Under the pieces are notes generated by a model. It ran no database searches and was not told the DNA's origin. It worked only from the letters and a program-made list of their open reading frames with translations. This document shows positions 17,910 through 26,537 of a DNA stretch of 64,000 bases, in pieces. Source of the DNA: JABFRJ01 sp963847145 (GTDB taxonomy: Bacteria; Pseudomonadota; Alphaproteobacteria; Rhizobiales; Hyphomicrobiaceae); the NCBI GenBank assembly GCA_963847145.1, contig CAWJYN010000003.1, forward strand, positions 372,001-436,000, written 5' to 3'. Numbering within the stretch: the first letter of the stretch is position 1; each line of letters begins with the position of its first letter. The position numbers and the translations under genes are program-made.

Positions 17910-18848
17910 GTGAACGTGCCGACCACAAGCCTTCCTGGCAAAGACCTTCGCCGCGGCAAGACTGCGGACGACAGCAGCTATCTGCTGCGCGTCGGCGAGC
18001 GCGTCAGGGCCGCGCGCGATGAGCTGGGTCTTACCCGCAAGGCGCTGTCGCAGGCCTCGGGAGTTTCTGAGCGTTATCTGGCTGACCTTGAAGCAGGCGC
18101 CGGCAATGCGTCGCTCATGGTCTTGCGGCGTGTGGCCTTCGCCTTGACCATGGATATGGACACGTTGCTGTCCGAGCGGCCGGCGTCGTCGCCGGAGTTG
18201 GCTGCCGCCATTGATGCGCTGTCGCGGCTGTCGCCGTCCGACCTCAACAAAGCCCGTGGGCTCATCGCCCGCGCCATTCCCGCACTGGCGAACGGTTCGA
18301 GTGGGCGCATCGCGCTCATCGGCCTGCGCGGCGCCGGCAAAAGTACCATCGGCCGCGCCTTGGCCAAGGTGCTGGACGTGCCGTTCGTCGAACTCGACCG
18401 CGAGATCGAGCGAGCCGCTGGCATGGAGTTGTCGGAAATTTTCGCGCTGCAGGGCAAGGACAGCTACCGGCAGCATGAAATGCGTTGCCTCGAAGCCGTT
18501 GTCGATCAGCACAAGAAAGTGGTGATCGCCACCGGCGGCGGCCTGGTGACGGAGCCCGCTGCCTATGAGCTGTTACTCGCGACCTGCCGCGTCGTCTGGC
18601 TCAAGGCAGCCCCGGAAAGCCACATGACGCGGGTGATGGCGCAGGGCGATCTGCGGCCCATGGCCGATCATCCGCAGGCCATGGACGACCTGCGCGCCAT
18701 TCTCGATCGGCGCAAGCCGCTGTATGCCCGCGCGCATGCCGCCGTCGATACGACCGACACCACGCTCGAAGAGGCCGTGCGCGCGGTGATCGCGGCCATC
18801 GCGGGACATGCGGGACCGTCGCTCATTTCTCCGACGCGCGTTCGTTGA
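17910..18848 (+). CDS. BoxR/BzdR-type regulator: XRE helix-turn-helix fused to shikimate-kinase-like domain
   Basis: Residues about 27-90 form an XRE/Cro DNA-binding domain (VGERVRAARDELGLTRKALSQASGVSERYLADLE). From about 130 to the end is a shikimate-kinase fold with an intact P-loop GLRGAGKST, LDREIE and ATGGGLV. This fusion is the hallmark of BzdR/BoxR, repressors of benzoate catabolism whose kinase-like domain senses benzoyl-CoA. It is not the biosynthetic aroK. No box, bad or bzd catabolic gene is adjacent, so the regulon here is unknown. GTG 17910 is preferred because the paired TGCA operator ends just upstream; an ATG at 17832 would place the operator inside the coding region. Confidence 0.88.
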   Translation: MNVPTTSLPGKDLRRGKTADDSSYLLRVGERVRAARDELGLTRKALSQASGVSERYLADLEAGAGNASLMVLRRVAFALTMDMDTLLSERPASSPELAAAIDALSRLSPSDLNKARGLIARAIPALANGSSGRIALIGLRGAGKSTIGRALAKVLDVPFVELDREIERAAGMELSEIFALQGKDSYRQHEMRCLEAVVDQHKKVVIATGGGLVTEPAAYELLLATCRVVWLKAAPESHMTRVMAQGDLRPMADHPQAMDDLRAILDRRKPLYARAHAAVDTTDTTLEEAVRAVIAAIAGHAGPSLISPTRVR

Positions 18849-19064
18849 GGCAACTCTTGAACTGGAGATGGGTGACTATCCCGAATTTCTCACAGTCAAT
18901 CGCTTGTCCACACAAACGAGATTTCTCTGGATCATTGCCACGCGCCGCTTGCTGTTGATCGCTGAGCGCCACTAGAAGTTATGCAGCAAAGGGCTTTGTT
19001 GTGCGTGCCCGCACGCTTGCGACCCCGTGCTTCAACGCACCCCACGCTCTCGAGGACCTAGTTC

Positions 19065-19388
19065 ATGTCGACGTTGCAGAAAGCGGCCCAGGATCAACTC
19101 CGCCAGTTCATCGAGCAGATCGAGCGTCTCGAAGAAGAAAAGAAGGCGCTGGCTGGCGACATCCGTGATAAATTCCTGGAAGCCAAGGGAACGGGCTTTG
19201 ATGTGAAGGTCATGCGGCAGATCCTGCGGCTGCGCAAAAAGTCCAAGACTGAGCGGCAGGAAGAAGACAGCGTGCTGGAAGTCTACATGCACGCGCTCGG
19301 GATGCTCGGAGAAAACGCTGCCGACGTCGCCCTGCAACGCTTCAGCGCCGAAACCGGCGACGCCGAAATTATGGATGCGGCGGAATAA
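19065..19388 (+). CDS. gapR: GapR-family nucleoid-associated protein (DUF2312)
   Basis: The 107-residue protein is a DUF2312 member: QDQLRQFIEQIERLEEEKKALAGDIRDKFLEAKGTGFDVKVMRQILRLRKK. This N-terminal coiled coil and basic segment are conserved across alphaproteobacteria. GapR in Caulobacter is a tetrameric clamp that binds overtwisted DNA ahead of polymerases and stimulates topoisomerases. The tail after residue 85 (AADVALQRFSAETGDAEIMDAAE) is less conserved. It is monocistronic. The 216-bp gap before it contains TTGTCCACA, one mismatch from a DnaA box. Confidence 0.92.
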   Translation: MSTLQKAAQDQLRQFIEQIERLEEEKKALAGDIRDKFLEAKGTGFDVKVMRQILRLRKKSKTERQEEDSVLEVYMHALGMLGENAADVALQRFSAETGDAEIMDAAE

Positions 19389-19393
19389 GATTC

Positions 19394-19485
19394 GTAGGTT
19401 GGGTTGGCTGTGTTTCAGCAGCGTAACCCAACAGCCCCGGGCAGTGTTGGGTTACGGCGCGAAAGGCGCGCCTAACCCAGCCTAC
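19394..19485. repeat. Dispersed palindromic repeat, GTAGGTTGGGTT family, copy 1
   Basis: About 92 bp with nested inverted repeats: outer arms GTAGGTTGGGTT and AACCCAGCCTAC, inner arms GTAACCCAACA and TGTTGGGTTAC. A second copy is at 41990-42085. It fills the gap between the convergent gapR and TRAP genes, where its fold could end both transcripts. It resembles REP-type elements mobilised by RAYT transposases elsewhere; no such transposase is in the window. Confidence 0.85.
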
Positions 19486-19489
19486 ATCT

Positions 19490-21442
19490 TTACTTCATCA
19501 CCGTCCGCGGCAGCCAGGTGACGATGTCCGGCATGACGCAGCAGAGCAACACTGCCACCGCCATCAGCAACAGGAACGGCATTGTTCCCCAAATGATGTC
19601 CGACAACGGAATATCGGGCGCGATGTTCTTGATGACAAAGATGTTCAGCCCGACGGGGGGGTGAATAAGCCCCATCTCCATCACGATCGTCATCACCACA
19701 CCGAACCAGATGAGATCAAAGCCTGCGGCCTTCAGCGGCGGCAGGATAATGGGTGCCGTCATCAAGATGATCGATACGGGCGGGAGGAAGAAGCCGAGCA
19801 CGATCACAAACAGCAGGATCGCCGTCAGCAGCACCCACTTCGACAGCCCAAGCGCGATCACCCACGCCGCCGTCGCCTGGCTGATGTGCAGGTAGCTCAT
19901 CACATAGGCATAGAGCAGCGACATGCCAATGATCATCAGCAGCATGGTCAATTCACGCAGCGTGCCCGTGAGGATCGGCATGATCTTGGACGGCCGCCAG
20001 ATGCCGTACATGACGCTGATCACCAGCAGTGCGAGGATCGCGCCGACGCCGGCCGTCTCAGACGGTGTCGCGAGACCCGCATAGAGCACCACCATCACGC
20101 CGGCCAGGATCGATACGAACGGTGCCACCCAGGTGATCATTCCGATCTTCTGGCGGAACGTGTACGTCTCTTCGTGCAGCATGGCGGAACGCACGCCCGT
20201 GTCAGCGGCGATCTGAATGGCGGCTGCGTGCTCCTTGCGGTAGCGGAACACCGAGTAGATCGCGAACATGACGATCAGCAGCAATCCCGGGCCGATGCCG
20301 GCCAGAAACAACTTGCCCAGAGACACCTCGGCAGCAACCGCATAGAGCAGCATCGTCACTGACGGCGGCAGCAGAATACCGAGCGTGCCGCCGGCGGCGA
20401 TGATGCCAGCCGCAAAACCACCGGAGTAGCCGCGCTGACGCATCTCGGGAATGCCGGCAGATCCGATCGCCGAACACGTCGCCGGTGACGACCCGGCCAT
20501 GGCAGCAAACAATCCGCAGGCAACCGTGTTGGCAACTCCGAGCCCGCCTGGGATTTTGTAGAGCCATGCATGCAGCGCCGAATAGAGATCCTTGCCGGCG
20601 TTGGATCGCCCGATGGCCGCGCCCTTCAAGATGAAAAGCGGGATCGCCAGAATTATGACATTGGACAGCTCTTCGTAGAAGTTCTGCGCAATCGTATCGA
20701 TCGAGGCCGCTGGCATGAACAGCAGCATGAAGGTCAGCGCGACGATACCAAGCGCAAACGCGATCGGCATGCCGGAGAACATCACCACCAACGTCGCAAC
20801 ACAGTAGGCGACCCCGATCTGCCATTGCGCGAGGCCGGTGATCAAGGCTTTGGGAGGACGCTGCCAGAGCAAGAACGCTACGACCGCGACAGTGATGACA
20901 CCGAGTGCGATCAGCGACCGCTGACCGACCTGCAGCGCTACCTGGGCTGCAAGCAATGCCATGCCGATCGTCAGCACCAGATAGGGGATCCACAGCGGCG
21001 GTCCCCATGCGGATTGCGAGGTTTGTCCTTCGTGCACCGCCTCGTAGAGCAGCGCACCGGATTTCCAAGCAAAGATCAGGCAGAACGCTAGCACCAGCGC
21101 GTCAATCACCGCGCGCCGCGCCGCATTTACGGGTGCGGGCAGGAGGTGATCAAGCACTTCGATGCCGATGTGTCCGCGCCGTGCCTGCACAGCTGCCGCA
21201 GACAGAAAGATTGCGCCAGACGTAAGGAAGATCGTTACCTCATCCTGCCACGCGACGCCGGTCTTGGTGGCGTGGCTGTAGATGACACCACCGGTCAGCA
21301 CCAGCGCCGCAGCCACCAAGGCCAGGGCTGAGATCTTGAACATCCATTCGTTGAGCGCGTCGAACGCGCCCGCCAGACCACGCTGACGCGCGGCCGTGTC
21401 CGGCCCTGCCAGGATCGCATCATGCGCAACACCACCAGCCAT
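19490..21442 (-). CDS. TRAP transporter, fused DctQ-DctM membrane subunit
   Basis: The 650-residue integral membrane protein joins both membrane parts of a TRAP transporter. A four-segment DctQ domain (about residues 30-170) is followed by a DctM domain of about 12 segments (about 205-645), including GIPEMRQRGYSGGFAAGIIAAGGTLGILLPPS and HPPVGLNIFVIKNIAP. TRAP systems import organic acids with the sodium gradient. ATG 21442 is chosen because GGAG lies six bases upstream; a TTG four codons earlier is less likely. The binding protein is upstream at 21681-22709, with a palindromic repeat between. Confidence 0.93.
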   Translation of the reverse strand: MAGGVAHDAILAGPDTAARQRGLAGAFDALNEWMFKISALALVAAALVLTGGVIYSHATKTGVAWQDEVTIFLTSGAIFLSAAAVQARRGHIGIEVLDHLLPAPVNAARRAVIDALVLAFCLIFAWKSGALLYEAVHEGQTSQSAWGPPLWIPYLVLTIGMALLAAQVALQVGQRSLIALGVITVAVVAFLLWQRPPKALITGLAQWQIGVAYCVATLVVMFSGMPIAFALGIVALTFMLLFMPAASIDTIAQNFYEELSNVIILAIPLFILKGAAIGRSNAGKDLYSALHAWLYKIPGGLGVANTVACGLFAAMAGSSPATCSAIGSAGIPEMRQRGYSGGFAAGIIAAGGTLGILLPPSVTMLLYAVAAEVSLGKLFLAGIGPGLLLIVMFAIYSVFRYRKEHAAAIQIAADTGVRSAMLHEETYTFRQKIGMITWVAPFVSILAGVMVVLYAGLATPSETAGVGAILALLVISVMYGIWRPSKIMPILTGTLRELTMLLMIIGMSLLYAYVMSYLHISQATAAWVIALGLSKWVLLTAILLFVIVLGFFLPPVSIILMTAPIILPPLKAAGFDLIWFGVVMTIVMEMGLIHPPVGLNIFVIKNIAPDIPLSDIIWGTMPFLLLMAVAVLLCCVMPDIVTWLPRTVMK

Positions 21443-21494
21443 GTTGAGCTCCAAACAAATTGAATGTGAGGCTTGAGTTGCATTTGACTTTTTT

Positions 21495-21648
21495 CGTCAT
21501 CCCGGCGAAGGCCGAGGCCCACGACACGCTTGTGTTCGTGCTAGTGCGCCGCCCCAAGACAGCTCGTGATGATCTGACACATCGCGCGACAACAGGTGCT
21601 GAATGCCTTGCTAGCGTGCCGTGGGTCCCGGCCTGCGCCGGGATGACG
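21495..21648. repeat. Inverted repeat element, CGTCATCCCGGC family, copy 1
   Basis: Arms of about 28 bp (21495-21522 and 21621-21648, starting CGTCATCCCGGCGAAGGCCG) flank about 100 bp without coding potential. A shorter relative is at 40332-40416 and a related element at 59018-59160. It lies between the TRAP binding-protein and membrane genes. It could reduce expression of the downstream gene by forming a large hairpin in the mRNA. Confidence 0.85.
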
Positions 21649-21680
21649 AAAGGATGAATAACGCAAGGTGAACCGACGAT

Positions 21681-22709
21681 CTACGAAACCGCGCGCGCCA
21701 TTTTGAGCAGCTCGGCGGCTTCCGTGCTCTTGCCGGCGAAGTCTTTCCAGGCGCTCTCCTCGGCGATCTTGCGCCAGGCGGCGAGGTTGGCATCCGAGAA
21801 GTCGGCCACAGCCACGCCCTTCGCCGTGTAAACCTTGGCGACGTCGTCGTCGTCCTTCTTGGCTTCTGCCATGCCCCAGGCTTCCATCTCGACGCCGACG
21901 TCCAGAATGGCTTTCTGCTGACCAGCGGGTAGCGCGTCGAAAATCACCTTCGACATCATCAGCGGCTCAAGCATGAACCAAAACGAACCTTTGCGCGCCG
22001 TCGTCAGCGACTTTGCAAGCTCTTCAAGGCGAAACGAAATCAAGCTGGTTGACGACGTGACCGCAGCGTCGAGCGAGCCGGTCTGCATGCCGATATAAAT
22101 TTCGTTCGACGGCATAGTCGACACGGATGCGCCAGCGGCCGCGAACATCAAATCAACTTCGCGGCTGCCACCGCGGATCTTGATGCCTTTCACGTCTTCG
22201 GGAGACGCAACCGCCTTACCGCGCGATGCAGCGCCACCGGCTTGCCAGACCCAGGAGATCATCTTGATCCCCTTGTCTTCCATGACCTTGTTGAGCGCCT
22301 TGCCAATGTCGGCATTTTTCCACTTAGTGCCTTGTTCGTAGCTTGTCACCAGACACGGCATGAGACCAAGGTTGCAGGCGTGAACTTCGCCACCCGCGTA
22401 GGCCATTGGATAAAACGATAGATCGAGCGCCCCTTTGCGCATCGCCGAAAACTGCGCGTTGGTCTTCATCAACGACGCGTTCGCATAGACCTCGAACTTG
22501 AGTTCGCCGTTGGTCTTCTTTTCGACTTCGCGCGCGAAGATGCGGCAGAGCCGGTCACGGAAGTCGCCCTGGTCGATCGTGCCACCTGGAAACTGGTGCG
22601 AGATCTTGAGCGTGCTCGCAGCGCGCGCGGCGCGGGCACCGAATGAAATCACTGCTGGCGCAGCAATAAGCCCGGACAGCACGCGGCGACGATGGATGCG
22701 CATCTGCAT
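21681..22709 (-). CDS. TRAP transporter substrate-binding protein (DctP type)
   Basis: The 342-residue periplasmic protein starts with a signal peptide preceded by HRRRVLSG, arginine-rich enough to suggest Tat export, though the full twin-arginine consensus is not exact. The mature part begins STLKISHQFPGGTIDQGDF and matches DctP proteins, including the conserved IRGGSREVD arginine region used to bind a carboxylate. It delivers the substrate to the DctQM membrane protein encoded downstream. The substrate is likely an organic acid, otherwise unassigned. Confidence 0.9.
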   Translation of the reverse strand: MQMRIHRRRVLSGLIAAPAVISFGARAARAASTLKISHQFPGGTIDQGDFRDRLCRIFAREVEKKTNGELKFEVYANASLMKTNAQFSAMRKGALDLSFYPMAYAGGEVHACNLGLMPCLVTSYEQGTKWKNADIGKALNKVMEDKGIKMISWVWQAGGAASRGKAVASPEDVKGIKIRGGSREVDLMFAAAGASVSTMPSNEIYIGMQTGSLDAAVTSSTSLISFRLEELAKSLTTARKGSFWFMLEPLMMSKVIFDALPAGQQKAILDVGVEMEAWGMAEAKKDDDDVAKVYTAKGVAVADFSDANLAAWRKIAEESAWKDFAGKSTEAAELLKMARAVS

Positions 22710-22789
22710 TCCCTCCCACTGTGGAACCGGCTCTGCTGGCCGACTGGGCTATTGGCATGCCACACATTCACGCCGTTGGGCAATCGCCG

Positions 22790-23998
22790 TCAGCGCGCTT
22801 GTGACGGCGTGCGCGGCAGCAAGACTGTGAGCAATCCAAGCGCCGGCAACCACGCGCACAGCTGAAACATGGGGATGATCCCGGTCCGGTCAGCGACCAT
22901 GCCGAGCGCCGCCGCCGCCAGTCCACCGAGCCCGAACGAGAGCCCGTAGAATAATCCACCGACCAGGCCGACCCGATGCGGGACCAGATCGATTGCGTAG
23001 ATCAGGATCGACGAGAACGCGCTGGCCATGATCAGGCTGATCAGCACGCTGAGTACGCCGGTCCAGACGAGGTTCGCGTGCGGCAGCATAAGCGCGAACG
23101 GCAAGGCGCCGAGGATTGAGAACCAAATCACGCGATCGCGCCCGATGCGATCGCCGACCATGCCGCCGATAATGACGCCAAGCGCGCCAACGACCAGATA
23201 CAAGAACAGCATGACTTGCGAGGCCTGCACCGTCAGGCCGAACCGTTCGATCAGGTAAAACGTATAGTAGGACGTGAACGACGCAGAGTATGCGTTCTTC
23301 GACATCAGCAGCACCATCAGCACTGCCATCGCGGCCAGTACGCGCGCTTTCGGCAGTGCCGACCGGAGCGGTTCGTCCACCGTGCCCTTCGCCGCCGCAA
23401 CTTGTTCGCGGCGCATCTGCGCATAGCGGGTGCACGTCCAGCTCATCAGCACCATGGCCACCAGCGCGACGATGGAGACCCATGCCAGACTGGTCTGGCC
23501 GCGCGGCACAACGATCGCCGCCGCCAGCAGCGGCCCCGAGGCGTAGCCGACATGACCACCGATCTGGAAGACGCCCTGTGCGAGACCTTGCTGCCCAGCC
23601 GCGGCGTGCCGTGCCATGCGCGTCGCCTCAGGGTGAAAGACTGCGGACCCGAGCCCGACCAGCGCGGCGCCGAACAGGATCATGGCGTAGCTTTGGGCAA
23701 ACGCGAGCGCGAGCAAGCCGGACAGCGTCGCCCCCATGCCGCCCACCATGGCGTATGGCCAGGGTTTCTTGTCGGTGACGAAGCCGAGCAATGGCTGCAA
23801 CAGCGACGACGTCACCTGGAAGGCTAGTGTGATCAGGCCGATTTGAGTGAAATCCAGCCGATAGGTTTCCTTCAACAGCGGATACATCGCCGGAATCATC
23901 GACTGGATGAGATCGTTGAGCAGGTGCGCTCCGCTCAGCGCCGCCAGAATCGGCATCAGCGGCGCGTTGGTGGAGGCGGTCGTCGTGATGGTGGTCAT
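22790..23998 (-). CDS. MFS exporter, fosmidomycin-resistance (Fsr) type
   Basis: The 402-residue protein has about 12 membrane segments and the MFS loop motif between segments 2 and 3 (GFVTDKKPWPYAMVGG), with GGMVGDRIGRDRVIW in the second half. Its opening (LSGAHLLNDLIQSMIPAMYPLLKETY) is typical of the Fsr subgroup, drug-proton antiporters that confer fosmidomycin resistance in Escherichia coli. The physiological substrate here is unknown. The start is taken at ATG 23998, since upstream residues do not look conserved. It lies 80 bp upstream of the TRAP operon on the same strand. Confidence 0.88.
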   Translation of the reverse strand: MTTITTTASTNAPLMPILAALSGAHLLNDLIQSMIPAMYPLLKETYRLDFTQIGLITLAFQVTSSLLQPLLGFVTDKKPWPYAMVGGMGATLSGLLALAFAQSYAMILFGAALVGLGSAVFHPEATRMARHAAAGQQGLAQGVFQIGGHVGYASGPLLAAAIVVPRGQTSLAWVSIVALVAMVLMSWTCTRYAQMRREQVAAAKGTVDEPLRSALPKARVLAAMAVLMVLLMSKNAYSASFTSYYTFYLIERFGLTVQASQVMLFLYLVVGALGVIIGGMVGDRIGRDRVIWFSILGALPFALMLPHANLVWTGVLSVLISLIMASAFSSILIYAIDLVPHRVGLVGGLFYGLSFGLGGLAAAALGMVADRTGIIPMFQLCAWLPALGLLTVLLPRTPSQAR

Positions 23999-24092
23999 GC
24001 TGGCAACATCACTTTCGGATGCTTTGCGGGTCAACGTCTAAAGGTCCGCAGATAAAGGCAGGACCATTGCATCCATCGCGTAGCGCCGCCGC

Positions 24093-24998
24093 TCAGCCGC
24101 CTTCAAGCTTCACCCCAAGCCGCCCCGCCAGATCCTGCACATACTGCCACGCGACACGGCCCGAGCGGCCACCGCGCGTCATGCTCCACTCGATCGCTTC
24201 CGCCACCAACTGGTCATCGGTGATTTTGATCTTGTGATGGGCGACATACCCGCGGATCATATCCAGGAACTGGTCCTGCGTCCCGTTGTGGAAGCCAAGC
24301 CAAAGGCCAAACCTGTCTGACAGCGAAACTTTCTCCTCGACCGCTTCGCCGGGATTGATGGCGGTGGAGCGTTCATTGTCGACCATGTCCCGCGGCATCA
24401 AATGCCGCCGATTAGAGGTCGCATAGAAAATCACATTCTCTGGCCGGCCTTCAATGCCGCCATCGAGAACGGCTTTGAGAGATTTGTAGCTGGTGTCGTC
24501 GCGGTCAAACGAAAGGTCATCGCAAAACACGATAAAGCGATGGCGGTGCGAGGCACCCGCCGTCCGCATATAAGAAAGGCAATGGGGCAGGCTTGCAATA
24601 TCCTCGCGATGGATTTCAACGAGCTTCAGGTCGTCCCTGACCGGCTGCTTTTGCAATGTGACGCGAACGCTCGCATGCGCCGCCTTCACCAGTGATGATT
24701 TGCCCATGCCGCGGGCACCCCACAGCAGGGCATTGTTGGCTGGAAAGCCCGCCGCGAACCGCCGTGTATTCTCCAGCAAAAGATCGGAAACGTGCTCGAT
24801 TCCCTTGAGCAATTGCAGGGGCTGCCGGCTGACGCGTGCCACCGGCAGGAACGCTTCCGGCTGCGACTGCCACACGAACGCCTCGGCCTGGGCGAAATCA
24901 GGTGCCGGCATGGCCGCCGGTGCCAGCCGCACCAAGGCCGCTGCGAGGGCCGCAAGGTGCTGCTCGATCCGATCGAGCTGTGCGCTGTCAAATGTCAT
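24093..24998 (-). CDS. AAA+ ATPase, DUF815 family
   Basis: The 301-residue cytoplasmic protein has Walker A GARGMGKSS near residue 95, Walker B-like FIVFCDDLSF and sensor-like VIFYATSNRRHLMPR. The C-terminal lid contains DRFGLWLGFHNGTQDQFLDMIRGY. DUF815 ATPases are widespread and uncharacterised; the motif order resembles clamp-loader or DnaA-type AAA+ folds. A strong 14-bp stem ends 18 bp before the start, just upstream of the GGAG ribosome site, suggesting leader control. Confidence 0.9.
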   Translation of the reverse strand: MTFDSAQLDRIEQHLAALAAALVRLAPAAMPAPDFAQAEAFVWQSQPEAFLPVARVSRQPLQLLKGIEHVSDLLLENTRRFAAGFPANNALLWGARGMGKSSLVKAAHASVRVTLQKQPVRDDLKLVEIHREDIASLPHCLSYMRTAGASHRHRFIVFCDDLSFDRDDTSYKSLKAVLDGGIEGRPENVIFYATSNRRHLMPRDMVDNERSTAINPGEAVEEKVSLSDRFGLWLGFHNGTQDQFLDMIRGYVAHHKIKITDDQLVAEAIEWSMTRGGRSGRVAWQYVQDLAGRLGVKLEGG

Positions 24999-25016
24999 GC
25001 GGAAAGGCTCCTACAG

Positions 25017-25051
25017 CAGCAGGTGGCGCCACCCTTGGGCGCCACCTGCTG
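25017..25051 (-). promoter_or_regulatory. Strong hairpin in the leader of the DUF815 ATPase gene
   Basis: A perfect 14-bp stem with a 7-base loop (arms around AGCAGGTGGCGCC and GGCGCCACCTGCT). In the minus-strand mRNA it ends about six bases before the GGAG ribosome site of the gene starting at 24998. There is no T run, so it is not a classical terminator, and nothing upstream on this strand needs terminating. A leader or RNA-stability element is the simplest reading. Confidence 0.6.
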
Positions 25052-25405
25052 ACCCCGGGCCATATGCCCGCTGATCGCTCCAATCCACAGAAACATCCGG
25101 GACGCACGTGCACTACCAAGATCGATACTGCACCGCAATATGAGGACAAATGTGTGTGAAAAACACATCTGGAGTGCATTGAACAGAGCCTCAAACACTT
25201 GAAATCGACAATTTCGGTGCCATTGTCAGTCTCAGACGTTATGGTGACGATATCTCGTACGTTGAAAATCTATGCTCTAGATAGCCTGAGTTGATCGGCA
25301 CCCGTTAGAGGTGCATTCAATCAAAACAATTGGGAGAGAACTTGAGGTCAGTTCAGCGGCGTCAGGGGTGGCGTCACAGCAGAACGGGCCGGTTCTGAAA
25401 ATCAG
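25052..25405. other. Intergenic region between divergent genes, relatively AT-rich
   Basis: No coding region is evident. The stretch 25140-25340 is AT-richer than its surroundings and probably contains the promoters for the divergent DUF815 ATPase and the small gene at 25406. No operator or riboswitch pattern was recognised. Confidence 0.5.
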
Positions 25406-25675
25406 ATGAGCGATACGTTTGAATTCCATGTCGATGGACATTTAGCCGAAGGGCCGGCCAACGGTTTGATCTGCGCCTTCGCGCTGCTGATTGACGTCCT
25501 TGAGGGCAATGGCGCGCTCAAGCCAAAGCAGTTCGAGACGGTACTGGGGGCCATCCTCCGCCAGCCTGGTATGCACTCGGCCGAGGCCGACGTTGCCGTG
25601 CTACAACAGATCATGGGCCTGCTGCAGGCGCCGGATCGCAAGCCGCTCACAGTCATCGCCGGTGGCAAGGCATAA
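25406..25675 (+). CDS. Small hypothetical protein
   Basis: The product is 89 residues (MSDTFEFHVDGHLAEGPANG...PLTVIAGGKA) with no signal peptide or membrane segment. A central helix-rich part (ICAFALLIDVLEGNGALKPKQFETVLGAIL) could dimerise. I do not recognise the family. Codon use resembles neighbouring genes, which supports it being real. It converges on the membrane-protein gene at 25701. Confidence 0.6.
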   Translation: MSDTFEFHVDGHLAEGPANGLICAFALLIDVLEGNGALKPKQFETVLGAILRQPGMHSAEADVAVLQQIMGLLQAPDRKPLTVIAGGKA

Positions 25676-25700
25676 GCGACGCGTCACGGCCGATCCCTGC

Positions 25701-26366
25701 TCAGTGATGATTGCCGTCGTTCCGCGACAAGGCTGCCCGGAAAACCGCGCTCCCCATCTGCCCGAGCAGCAGCAACGCCAGGGCCAAAAGCGTGAATGCG
25801 ACTGCCACAACGGGGCTAACCAGCACCGCCGACACCATCGAACTGGGAACACGTGACACTGGCAAAATCGCTCCAGCAACCAGCGAAAGCACGCCCGCGA
25901 TCGTGCCCGCTCCGCCCATGAAGCTGAACAGCGTCGCCACAAACCGACCCACCCGGTAACGCCGCACTTTTGGCGGCGCGGCATCACTGCTGGCATCGAC
26001 GTCGATGGGCTTTTTGCGGCCCGCTTGCTTGTGTGGCCTGGCCTGATCGGAGACCGCGACCGTGGGCCGCCGGGGCTCGGTGCGTGGTCCAGGCGCCAGG
26101 TTGACTGCCGGCATCGCAAACGGCGGTTGCGCCGCGCCACCCCGAGCGCCGTTGGTTGAATGGACGAGATGGGTGGCCTGCGCCACGCGCGGGTACTCGC
26201 CGAGCCGCCGCAGGCCTTCGTGGGCGTCAGCGGCTTCCGGCGACGCTGCATACTGGCTTACGAGATGCACATAGAAGCGCTGCGCGTGGTCGCGATTTCC
26301 TTCGGCCTCAGCCCGCCGGCCGGCCTCCAGAATTTGGATTGCTGTAAAATTACCTGCGCCACCCAC
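25701..26366 (-). CDS. Hypothetical membrane protein with N-terminal TPR-like helices
   Basis: The 221-residue protein starts with a TPR-like helical pair (about residues 8-55: AIQILEAGRRAEAEGNRDHAQRFYVHLVSQYAASPEAADAHEGLRRL). A disordered, proline/lysine-rich linker follows, then two long hydrophobic segments near residues 148-170 and 180-210. It lies downstream of hprK on the same strand, about 170 bp away, in the place where EIIA and HPr genes often sit in related genomes. No function is assigned. Confidence 0.7.
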   Translation of the reverse strand: MGGAGNFTAIQILEAGRRAEAEGNRDHAQRFYVHLVSQYAASPEAADAHEGLRRLGEYPRVAQATHLVHSTNGARGGAAQPPFAMPAVNLAPGPRTEPRRPTVAVSDQARPHKQAGRKKPIDVDASSDAAPPKVRRYRVGRFVATLFSFMGGAGTIAGVLSLVAGAILPVSRVPSSMVSAVLVSPVVAVAFTLLALALLLLGQMGSAVFRAALSRNDGNHH

Positions 26367-26537
26367 AGCTGGACCCGATGCAACACATCGGCCTCAACGA
26401 CCACACACACCGGCACACTAACGCAATGACGACGGATTGTCGCTGCTCAACATATCGCGGCAATAGGTCAATTTGGATTTTTATCCGCTCGTGCGGCCGA
26501 ATATCGTCCCGGGACGCACGGTGCGTATCACGGTGGG

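Noticed and set aside
17910..18848. Shikimate kinase aroK
   Set aside because: The kinase-like domain is fused to an XRE DNA-binding domain and matches BoxR/BzdR regulators; no aroB follows.
16278..19065. Replication origin
   Set aside because: Only one perfect DnaA box and one imperfect box are present, without an AT-rich unwinding region or typical origin neighbours.
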